Shown here piece by piece: positions 34,562 to 42,104 of a stretch of 64,000 bases of DNA (position 1 is the first letter of the stretch; the number at the start of each line of letters is the position of its first letter). The notes below the pieces were generated by a model. The model was not told the origin of the DNA. It was given only the letters and a program-made list of their open reading frames with translations, and searched no databases. Source of the DNA: Novosphingobium hassiacum (GTDB lineage: Bacteria > Pseudomonadota > Alphaproteobacteria > Sphingomonadales > Sphingomonadaceae); NCBI RefSeq assembly GCF_014196055.1, contig NZ_JACICY010000002.1, positions 186,001 to 250,000 on the forward strand, read 5' to 3'. Made by a program: the position numbers and the translations under genes.

Positions 34562-36925
34562 ATGATGACCAAGTTTTTCAAGGGATCGCACCGCGCGATC
34601 CTGCTGTGCGGCGCTGCCTTGTGCATCGCCACGCCCGTCCATGCTGCCGAAGAGCCAGCAGTTCCCGCAGCGGCCGATGACATGGCTGATGATCAGACGC
34701 GTACTGCGCGCGAAATCGTGGTTCAGGGCAGCATCGGCTTTCGCAATCACAGCGACGAGGCTGAGCCGAAGCTGGTCTATGACGAGGAATATTTCCGCCG
34801 TTTCGAACCGCTGACTGCGGGCGATGCGCTCAAGCGCGTGCCATCGGTTACCTTCCTTTCGGACGTGCTCGAATCGGACGGTGCGCGTCTTCGCGGCCTC
34901 GACCCGGGCTATACGCAAATCCTGATCAACGGCGACCGCATCCCCGGTTCGAACGTCGACCGCTCATTCTTTCTCGACCGCGTTCCGGCCGAGTTGATCA
35001 AGCAGGTCGAGATCGTGCGCTCGAACTCGGCGCGTCGCACCGGCGATGCGGTTGCAGGCACATTGAATATCGTGCTGCGCGATGCTTTCACGATGGATGG
35101 CGGCTATCTGCGCGGCGGCGCGCTGATTTTTGACGATGGCGAGATCAAGCCGTCGGGCGGCCTGTACTATGGCGGCAAGTTCGGCCCCGGCCGTCTTCTG
35201 GCAGGCGTGAACGTTCAGGGGCGCTACAACCCCAAAAAGAAGAAGAGCCTGCGCTTCGACGATTCGCCAGAGAACAATCCTGACTATGCCACGCAGGACT
35301 TCAACAATCGCGAAGACCAGGACGACGTTCGTGACGGCACCGATTATGCCGGCAACCTGAACTGGGCCTACGATGACGGCGAGAACAAGTTCGAGATCGC
35401 GGGCAATTATGTGAGGACCGACCGCGACCAGATCGAGCGGTCATTCGAATACAACGATCTCACCTCGACCAGTGGCCCGGTCCGCCTCAACGCTGACGGC
35501 AACCTGCTAAGCGACAACTTCAACCCGCTGTTCATCAAGCAGGAAAGCTGGGCGCTATCGGGCAAGTTCAGCAAGGAATGGGATCTGGGCAAGACCACGT
35601 TCAAGATCAGCTTCGCGCGGTTCGACAACGAGGAAGACGAGCTTGAGCACGAGATTGATTTCAACCGTTCCACCCCGCGTTATACCGGCGATTTCGCGCT
35701 GACGCGCATTCAGGACGATGAACTGTCCGGACAACTGGAGCAGACGTTCCGCATTTCCGATGGCCTCGACTTTGCGCTGGGCGGCTTCTTCCAGAACAAG
35801 GATCGCGACACCAACATCGCCGAAGCCCCACGCAATCGCTTCAATGTGTCGCGCACGACCCTGGCCGGGTACAGCCAGTACACCAACGCGCCGCAGGACT
35901 TTGCGATCGACTTCCGCCCAGTCGTACCGACCCCCGGGGGTCTGAACACCATCGAGGAAGACCGTCGCGACGTTTATGCGCTGGTCGAAGGCACCAGCGG
36001 TCCGGTCAAGTTCGAGGCTGGCCTGCGCTGGGAAAACACCACGGTCAGGATCAACGACCAGACGGTGGCCGCTGCCCTTGCGCTGAACACCGTCAAGTAT
36101 GATTTCCTGCTCCCCTCGGCTTCGGTGAAGATCCAATTGGGTGATGGCCGCCTGACGGCTTCGGCCGCGCGGACCGTGCGTCGCCCGCGTTTCGACTACA
36201 TCTCGCCCGCGCTGCTCGAAGCGGAACTGGGCGACAACGATTTGCTGGGCAACACCGGCCTGCGTCCGGAAACAGCATGGGGCGGCGATCTTGGCTATGA
36301 ACATCGCCTTGGCCGCACCGGGGTGATCGGGGTCAACGTTTTCTACCGCAAGGTGCAGAACCTCGTCGAACTGACCAATACACAGGTCGAAGGTTCAGAA
36401 GGTGATGGCACTTTCGTTTATCAGCCACGCAACGTGGGTGACGGCGAAGTCTGGGGCGTAGAGTTCGATCTGTCGGCAGACCTGGGCGCGGTTGGGCTGC
36501 CAGACACCGGCGTGTTCGGCAACCTGTCGCTGATCGACAGTTCGGTCGAGGACGAATTCGGCAGTCGTCGGTTCAACGGGCAGTCGAAGTACGTCTACAA
36601 CTTCGGTGTGATCCAGAACTTCCCCGATTTCGGTGCATCGTTCGGCGCGACCTATCGCAAGCAGGGTTCGGCCTATGACCGCACGGTAGGTGAGGAAGTG
36701 ACCACGCGGTATGGCGCAGACCTTGAAGTTTTTGTCGAGAAGCGCATCGGCAAGAGCTTCACCATCCGCGCGGTGGGTTCGAACTTGCTCAACAGCAGCA
36801 AGGACGAAGTGTTCAACAAGTTTGCGACAGCCGCCGACCAGGTTGCACGCGACTTCGACGAGTACGAACTCGAATCCGAAGAAGCTGGACCGGTATTCCA
36901 AGTCGTGGCGAGGTACGCATTTTGA
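34562..36925 (+). CDS. TonB-dependent outer-membrane receptor (787 residues)
   Basis: A ligand-gated outer-membrane beta-barrel receptor. A signal peptide ends near residue 28 (CIATPVHAA). A TonB-box-like REIVVQGS is near residue 50 and the plug domain runs to about residue 180 with SGDAVAGTLNIVLRD-type sequence. Barrel strands fill the rest and the protein ends in the typical aromatic strand VVARYAF. The GAGGGG ribosome-binding site precedes the ATG at 34562 (a second ATG follows at 34565). A hairpin GGCAACGC/GCGTTACC lies just upstream (34525-34548). The ligand is unknown. Confidence 0.91.
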   Translation: MMTKFFKGSHRAILLCGAALCIATPVHAAEEPAVPAAADDMADDQTRTAREIVVQGSIGFRNHSDEAEPKLVYDEEYFRRFEPLTAGDALKRVPSVTFLSDVLESDGARLRGLDPGYTQILINGDRIPGSNVDRSFFLDRVPAELIKQVEIVRSNSARRTGDAVAGTLNIVLRDAFTMDGGYLRGGALIFDDGEIKPSGGLYYGGKFGPGRLLAGVNVQGRYNPKKKKSLRFDDSPENNPDYATQDFNNREDQDDVRDGTDYAGNLNWAYDDGENKFEIAGNYVRTDRDQIERSFEYNDLTSTSGPVRLNADGNLLSDNFNPLFIKQESWALSGKFSKEWDLGKTTFKISFARFDNEEDELEHEIDFNRSTPRYTGDFALTRIQDDELSGQLEQTFRISDGLDFALGGFFQNKDRDTNIAEAPRNRFNVSRTTLAGYSQYTNAPQDFAIDFRPVVPTPGGLNTIEEDRRDVYALVEGTSGPVKFEAGLRWENTTVRINDQTVAAALALNTVKYDFLLPSASVKIQLGDGRLTASAARTVRRPRFDYISPALLEAELGDNDLLGNTGLRPETAWGGDLGYEHRLGRTGVIGVNVFYRKVQNLVELTNTQVEGSEGDGTFVYQPRNVGDGEVWGVEFDLSADLGAVGLPDTGVFGNLSLIDSSVEDEFGSRRFNGQSKYVYNFGVIQNFPDFGASFGATYRKQGSAYDRTVGEEVTTRYGADLEVFVEKRIGKSFTIRAVGSNLLNSSKDEVFNKFATAADQVARDFDEYELESEEAGPVFQVVARYAF

Positions 36926-37049
36926 TCGCCAAATAACAAGCGCACCTGCGGCAAAGTACGAAAACCATTGGTATTAAAAATGCCTAATGGGCGCTTCGTA
37001 GTAACCCCGTGGTAGGATTTGGCGGCGTATGTTGGCCTGCGCCGGGTCT

Positions 37050-37081
37050 TGCGTGAACCCCGGTGTTTGGGGATTCACGCA
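37050..37081 (+). other. Leader hairpin upstream of PilZ gene
   Basis: TGCGTGA and CCCC pair with GGGG and TCACGCA (11 bp, one small bulge, seven-base loop). It immediately precedes AAGGGGA (37083-37089), the ribosome-binding site of the TTG start at 37096. It could modulate access to that site; a factor-independent terminator is unlikely because no T-run follows. Confidence 0.55.
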
Positions 37082-37095
37082 TAAGGGGACCGGGC

Positions 37096-37773
37096 TTGGC
37101 CCACGAAGACGAGCAGCTTCCGTCTCCTGCAGACGGCCGGAGCATCGAGGACCAGCGGATTTCGCCGCGGTTCACCTTGCTGATCCGTGCAGCCAAGCTG
37201 ATCGTCGATGGCGACAGCGAGTTCCTGTGCGTGATCCGCGATGCGTCGTCGAGCGGGCTGAAGATCCGGCTGTTCCACCCGCTGCCAGCGCATTACCGCA
37301 CGCTTTCGATCGAGATGAGCAACGGTGATCGCTATCCGGCCGAAATTGTATGGATGGATGGCGACTTCGCCGGCTTTCGTTTTCTCGACGTCGTGGATAT
37401 CGAGCGGTTGCTGGACGAGACCCACGGCGCTTATCCCAAGCGGCACGTCCGCCTGCGCGTCCGGCTCGATGCGATGCTTCATTCGGGTGGGGAGGCGGTG
37501 CGCATCGCGTTCCAGGACATTTCGCAACAGGGCGCTTGCGTCGAGTGCGACAAGTGGTTGCTGATGAACGAACTGGTGCGCGTGGAAACAGGCGTGCTGC
37601 CCGCCATCTATGCCAAGGTGCGCTGGCGCAGCCACCCGCGCTATGGTCTGCTGTTCGAACAGGTGTTCAAGCTGGATGAGCTTGCGCGAATCGCAGCGCC
37701 ACTCCAACCCGGCGACATCTGGGACGGGGAACACGACCAGCGCACGTCGCGCGGTGGTCTGGAATGCCCGTGA
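37096..37773 (+). CDS. Double PilZ domain protein (c-di-GMP-binding)
   Basis: A 225-residue cytosolic protein with two PilZ domains, expected to bind cyclic-di-GMP. Domain 1 has RISPR (21-25) and DASSSG (49-54); domain 2 has RLRVR (119-123) and DISQQG (141-146), so both RxxxR and DxSxxG motifs are complete. There is no enzymatic or secretion domain. The start is TTG at 37096, chosen because AAGGGGA lies seven bases upstream; a GTG at 37063 would fall inside a leader hairpin. It ends 200 bp before the envelope operon starting at 37974, which it may regulate. Confidence 0.82.
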   Translation: MAHEDEQLPSPADGRSIEDQRISPRFTLLIRAAKLIVDGDSEFLCVIRDASSSGLKIRLFHPLPAHYRTLSIEMSNGDRYPAEIVWMDGDFAGFRFLDVVDIERLLDETHGAYPKRHVRLRVRLDAMLHSGGEAVRIAFQDISQQGACVECDKWLLMNELVRVETGVLPAIYAKVRWRSHPRYGLLFEQVFKLDELARIAAPLQPGDIWDGEHDQRTSRGGLECP

Positions 37774-37906
37774 GGGGCATGAACAGGCTTGCGTGTTTCG
37801 CCTAAGGCCTGAGGCCCTCGCCTTCGCGGGGGCGCGATAAACGGTTTCTACGTGGCTGTGATGGCCGGTCCCATGTCTCAGGATTTCGCAAATCCCGACC
37901 GCACCG

Positions 37907-37921
37907 TTAACCATCCTTTAG
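37907..37921 (+). promoter_or_regulatory. CtrA-like box upstream of the envelope operon
   Basis: TTAACCATCCTTTAG fits the CtrA consensus TTAA-N7-TTAA with one mismatch (final A replaced by G); the left half TTAACCAT is a perfect half-site. It lies 53 bp upstream of the flavoprotein start at 37974. CtrA itself is not in the window. Confidence 0.45.
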
Positions 37922-37973
37922 CCATTTTCCTTCACTCCCAAGACCAGCAAATATCGCTTTAGCGGGGGCTTTG

Positions 37974-39578
37974 ATGGTTAACGGGGCGGATTTCGGTGGT
38001 GCGGGCGCGAAGCTTCCCCACACGGTAGATGTGGCAATCATCGGTGCCGGTCCGGCTGGCCTGACCGCGGGCTACCTGCTGACCAAGCGTGGGCTGTCGG
38101 TCGCGATCATTGAGAAGGATGCGACGTATGTCGGCGGGATCAGCCGTACCGTCGAGCACGAGGGCTATCGCTTCGATATCGGCGGGCACCGCTTCTTCTC
38201 GAAGTCGCAGCAGGTCGTCGATCTGTGGAACGAGATTTTGCCCGACGATTTCATCCAGCGCCCGCGGATGAGCCGCATCTACTACGAGGGCAAGTTTTAC
38301 TCCTATCCGCTGCGCGCGTTCGAGGCACTGTGGAACCTCGGTATTGTGCGGTCGACCCTGTGCATGGCGAGTTTTGCCAAGGCCAAGGCGTTCCCGCGCA
38401 AGACCGTGCGCAGTTTCGAGGACTGGACGACCAACCAGTTCGGGCAGAAGCTCTATTCGATCTTTTTCAAGACCTATACCGAGAAGGTGTGGGGCATGCC
38501 CTGCGACGAGATGAGCGCAGACTGGGCCGCACAGCGGATCAAGGGCTTGTCGCTGTGGGGTGCGGTCACCGACGGTTTGCGCCGCAGCCTTGGCCTGAAC
38601 AAGCGCCCGAACGATGGGATGCAGACCAAGACGCTGCTCGAGACGTTCCGCTATCCGCGCCTTGGACCCGGCATGATGTGGGACGCGGCGCGCGACAAGA
38701 TCGTGGCCACGGGCAAGGGCGATGTGCTGATGGGCCATGCGCTGAAGCAACTCGCTGAAGATGGGCAGGGCGGCTGGCGCGTTTCGGCGAGCGGGCCGGA
38801 CGGCAGCGATGTCATGATCCAGGCAAGCCATGTGATCAGTTCCGCCCCGATGCGCGAGCTGGCCGCGCGGATTCATCCGCTGCCCGCAACGACGCTCGAG
38901 GCAAGCCGTCTGCGCTATCGCGATTTCCTGACCGTGGCGCTCAAGATCCGCTCCGAAGAGCTGTTTCCCGACAACTGGATCTACATCCACGACAGCAAGG
39001 TGCAGGTCGGCCGCATCCAGAACTTCCGCTCGTGGTCGCCCGAAATGGTGCCCGATGACAGCGTGGCCTGCGTCGGCCTTGAATACTTCTGCTTCGAAGG
39101 CGACACTTTGTGGGATTCGACGGACGAGGAACTCGTGGCGCTGGCGACGAAGGAGATGGCGATCCTCGGCCTCGTCAGCCCGGACAAGGTGCTCGGCGGT
39201 GTGGTCGTGCGGCAGGAGAAAGCCTACCCTGTCTATGACGACGAATACGCAACCAATGTCGCGGCGATGCGCACCGAGCTGGAAGAGATCCATCCGACGC
39301 TGCACCTGGTCGGCCGCAACGGCATGCACCGCTACAACAATCAGGATCACGCGATGATGACCGCGATGCTGACGGTCGAGAACATCATTGCCGGAAGCCG
39401 CGTCTATGACACGTGGTGTGTTAACGAGGATGCCGAGTATCACGAAGCGGGCGATGAAGGTGCGCAAGTCGTGATCCCGGCGCGGCAGGCATTGAGCGAA
39501 GACCAGATCGCGGCGCTTTCATCGGTGCGCGATGTGCCCGAACGGGTTGCGCCCGTCGTGTCTTCCAAGGCTGCCTGA
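37974..39578 (+). CDS. FAD-dependent oxidoreductase, UDP-galactopyranose mutase-like
   Basis: A 534-residue flavoprotein of the NAD(P)/FAD amine-oxidase/UDP-galactopyranose mutase superfamily. The dinucleotide-binding fold has GAGPAGL (24-30), and the GGHRFFSKSQQVVDLW segment (residues 66-81) and the C-terminal GRNGMHRYNNQDHAM motif are typical of this subgroup (related to proteins annotated as PRK07208). It may rearrange or oxidise a nucleotide-linked or lipid-linked sugar. The ATG at 37974 has GGGGG five bases upstream. GtrA and a large membrane protein follow directly, suggesting envelope polysaccharide work. Confidence 0.86.
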   Translation: MVNGADFGGAGAKLPHTVDVAIIGAGPAGLTAGYLLTKRGLSVAIIEKDATYVGGISRTVEHEGYRFDIGGHRFFSKSQQVVDLWNEILPDDFIQRPRMSRIYYEGKFYSYPLRAFEALWNLGIVRSTLCMASFAKAKAFPRKTVRSFEDWTTNQFGQKLYSIFFKTYTEKVWGMPCDEMSADWAAQRIKGLSLWGAVTDGLRRSLGLNKRPNDGMQTKTLLETFRYPRLGPGMMWDAARDKIVATGKGDVLMGHALKQLAEDGQGGWRVSASGPDGSDVMIQASHVISSAPMRELAARIHPLPATTLEASRLRYRDFLTVALKIRSEELFPDNWIYIHDSKVQVGRIQNFRSWSPEMVPDDSVACVGLEYFCFEGDTLWDSTDEELVALATKEMAILGLVSPDKVLGGVVVRQEKAYPVYDDEYATNVAAMRTELEEIHPTLHLVGRNGMHRYNNQDHAMMTAMLTVENIIAGSRVYDTWCVNEDAEYHEAGDEGAQVVIPARQALSEDQIAALSSVRDVPERVAPVVSSKAA

Positions 39579-39585
39579 TCGCGCC

Positions 39586-39999
39586 ATGACCCGGGTTATC
39601 CTGCCGATTATCGATCGCCTCCGCCAAGTCATGCTGCTGCGATACCTGCTGGCCAGTGTTGGCGCGCTGGCAGTGGACATGGGCAGCTTTCTCGGCCTGC
39701 TGGCTGCGGGCACGGTCCCGGTGCTGGCATCGGCGCTGGGCTATTCGCTGGGGATCGTGGCGCACTGGCTGTTGTCGAGCCGCACGGTGTTCATGGATAG
39801 CGTGGCGCAAGACCGCGTCACGCGGACGCGTCAGAAGGCACTGTTCGTCGGCTCTGCATTGGCGGGTCTTGCCCTGACGACATTGATCGTGGGCGCAGGG
39901 ACCGCAATCGGCATCGATTCGCGCCTGTCCAAGATCGTCGCGATCGGGGCGAGCTTCATGGTGACGTGGCTGTTGCGCAAGCGGATCGTCTTCCAGTGA
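39586..39999 (+). CDS. GtrA family membrane protein
   Basis: A 137-residue inner-membrane protein with four predicted helices, of the GtrA/DPMS family that moves or organises polyprenyl-phosphate-linked sugars. The typical LRYLLASVGALAVDMGSFLGL and YSLGIVAHWLLSSRTVF segments are present. The ATG at 39586 lies seven bases after the flavoprotein stop, and its TGA overlaps the GTG start of the next gene (GTGA). The three genes are therefore one tight operon. GtrA-like proteins commonly accompany glycosyltransferases. Confidence 0.88.
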   Translation: MTRVILPIIDRLRQVMLLRYLLASVGALAVDMGSFLGLLAAGTVPVLASALGYSLGIVAHWLLSSRTVFMDSVAQDRVTRTRQKALFVGSALAGLALTTLIVGAGTAIGIDSRLSKIVAIGASFMVTWLLRKRIVFQ

Positions 40000-41774
40000 G
40001 AGCGGTTCAGGCGGGCGCACCTTCGGGGGAGCGTCGCGCCGCAACGCCGGTAGGGGCGGTGCTGCTCGCTTGGCTGGCAAGCGCGGCGCTGATGCTGCTG
40101 GCCACGCATGGCCAGATCGGCCCGATGGGCTTTGCCGACGCCGACGATGCCTTGCGGCTGCAACAGGTCAGGGACCTGCTGTCCGGGCAGGGCTGGTTCG
40201 ACCTTCACCAGTATCGCATTGCGCCGCCCGAGGGCGTCGCGATGCATTGGACGCGGATCGTCGATCTCCCGATCGCCGCGGTCATCTTGATTCTGCGGCC
40301 CTTGCTGGGCCAGCTACAGGCAGAGATCGTCGCGGTCGTGGTGGTTCCGCTGTTGTCGCTGCTGGCGGCGATGCTGCTCGCCGCACGGCTGGCTGCGCGC
40401 CAGTTCGGCAAGCGGGCGGGCCTGATTGCAGCGCTGCTGGTGGTTGCGGCGGTCCCGGCATCGTTCCGGATGATGCCGATGCGGATCGACCATCATGCCT
40501 GGCAATTCGTGCTGGCATTGGTCGCGCTCAACGGCATGGCGGCGCGCGCACCACGGGCCGGTGGAGCCGTGGCCGGGCTGGCGCTGGCGTTGGCGTTGGC
40601 GATCTCGCTCGAATCTTTGCCCCTGGCAGTGATCTTCGCAGGCGTCTGCACGCTGCGGCTGTGGCGCGGGCAGCGCGAATGGCTGGGCGCGTTCATGTCG
40701 GCGCTGGCGCTAGCAAGCGCCGTGCTGTTTGTTGCGACTCGCGGGTTCGCAGATATAGCCGAGCATTGCGATGCGCTGTCGCCTGTGCACGTGATGGCGC
40801 TGCTATGGGTCGCGGGCGGCTGCGTGCTGGTCTTGCCGCGTCTCAGGCACCGACCGCCGTCTTTGAGCCTTGTCGCGCTGGGTGCGATTGGTTTGGGAGC
40901 CGTCGCGATCATGGCTTTGCGTGCCCCGCAATGCCTTGGTCCAGACGCGTTTTCGGCGCTCGACCCACTGGTCAAACGAGTGTGGCTCGATTCGGTGGCC
41001 GAAGGGTTGCCGGTCTGGCGACAGGGCATGGTGCTGGGCGCGACGATGGCGCTGCTGCCGCTGTTCGGGCTGATCGCCTGCGCGCGGCTGATCCGGGCCG
41101 CGCACGATCAGGCGAGCCGCGACTGGTGGATGGACATGGCGCTGCTGCTAGGCGGGGCGACCATTGTCGGTTTGCTGGTGGCGCGGGCATCGGGCGTGTC
41201 GTGCCTGTTCGCGGCGGTGCCGGCGGCGTGGCTGCTCCAGCGACAGGTTGTTGCCTGGTCTGCGGACAGGCTGCTGTTGCGCCGGATCGCGCGCGTTGTC
41301 CTGATGATCGCCATGGTACTGCCCGGTGTGTTTGCGGGAATTGCCGCTGATGCGGTTACGCGCGAGCCCGCGCCGCTTGCTACGGGCAAGTCGTGCGAGC
41401 TGCCGCAGATACTGCCCGCGCTCGGGCGTGAGCCGACGACGGTCATTCTGGCGGGTCTGGACCTTGGCCCGTCGATTCTGGTGAACACCCCGCACACGGT
41501 CGTCGCTACGGCCCACCACCGTGCAAGCGCTGCCATGCGCGATCTGATCGTAGCGTTTCTCGGACCCGATCAGGGCGCACATGCGATCATGCGCCGGCGC
41601 GGTGCCACGCTGGTGGTAATCTGCGCGAACGGCAACGAGGCGGGTGTCTATCGGCACCTCGCGCCCAACGGATTCATGGCGCACCTGGCAGCGGGCAAGG
41701 CTCCGACCTGGCTGGAGCCAGTGGCGCTTGCGCCGCAGAGCGGCATCAGCGTGTGGCGGATGCGGGACCGGTAA
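39996..41774 (+). CDS. Large polytopic membrane protein, STT3/glycosyltransferase-like
   Basis: A 592-residue integral membrane protein with about ten hydrophobic helices and a soluble C-terminal domain from roughly residue 450. Near the N-terminus, after the first helix, is a periplasmic loop with DADDALRL (48-55) and later HWTRIVDLP, which resembles the first acidic motif of GT-C glycosyltransferases such as STT3/PglB and PMT. The GTG start at 39996 overlaps the GtrA stop (GTGA). Operon context supports transfer of a lipid-linked sugar. It could also be a polymerase of unrelated fold; no family was firmly recognised. Confidence 0.72.
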   Translation: MRAVQAGAPSGERRAATPVGAVLLAWLASAALMLLATHGQIGPMGFADADDALRLQQVRDLLSGQGWFDLHQYRIAPPEGVAMHWTRIVDLPIAAVILILRPLLGQLQAEIVAVVVVPLLSLLAAMLLAARLAARQFGKRAGLIAALLVVAAVPASFRMMPMRIDHHAWQFVLALVALNGMAARAPRAGGAVAGLALALALAISLESLPLAVIFAGVCTLRLWRGQREWLGAFMSALALASAVLFVATRGFADIAEHCDALSPVHVMALLWVAGGCVLVLPRLRHRPPSLSLVALGAIGLGAVAIMALRAPQCLGPDAFSALDPLVKRVWLDSVAEGLPVWRQGMVLGATMALLPLFGLIACARLIRAAHDQASRDWWMDMALLLGGATIVGLLVARASGVSCLFAAVPAAWLLQRQVVAWSADRLLLRRIARVVLMIAMVLPGVFAGIAADAVTREPAPLATGKSCELPQILPALGREPTTVILAGLDLGPSILVNTPHTVVATAHHRASAAMRDLIVAFLGPDQGAHAIMRRRGATLVVICANGNEAGVYRHLAPNGFMAHLAAGKAPTWLEPVALAPQSGISVWRMRDR

Positions 41775-42051
41775 CTCTCTGAAGTTGGGGATGGGCGGAC
41801 GGTCGGGGTGTAAGACGCCTACGCACCCATCGCAGCAGCGCTTTCCCGCCATCTGTGTCCGTGCTCCTGGCACATCCCGGATTAGCCCCGCGCTCCTGAT
41901 AACAACCTGCAAACTATGGCCCGACGCCCGGCTCGAACGAGGGCGGTGCAGTGGGGCGAGGAGAGTTCTCTTGCAGTTCATCAGGGCAGGCGGTCGCCGC
42001 CCTTGCGCGAGGGCGGCAGGGGTCCCGCAATTTCGGCGAGCACCATAAGAA
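41775..42051. other. Intergenic region without recognisable gene
   Basis: Together with the terminator at 42052-42079 this forms the 330-bp gap between convergent genes. I see no supported coding frame, RNA gene or repeat in it; short ORFs here overlap the neighbours in other frames and lack ribosome-binding sites. Confidence 0.55.
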
Positions 42052-42079
42052 AAGGGCGGCTCCCGGAGGAGCCGCCCTT
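42052..42079 (-). terminator. Intrinsic terminator of the TonB receptor gene
   Basis: AAGGGCGGCTCC and GGAGCCGCCCTT form a perfect 12-bp stem with a four-base loop, 25 bp after the stop of the minus-strand receptor gene (42105). On the minus strand the hairpin is followed by a T-rich tail. Confidence 0.88.
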
Positions 42080-42104
42080 CGCTGATTTGGTCTGAGTGTT
42101 CGGG

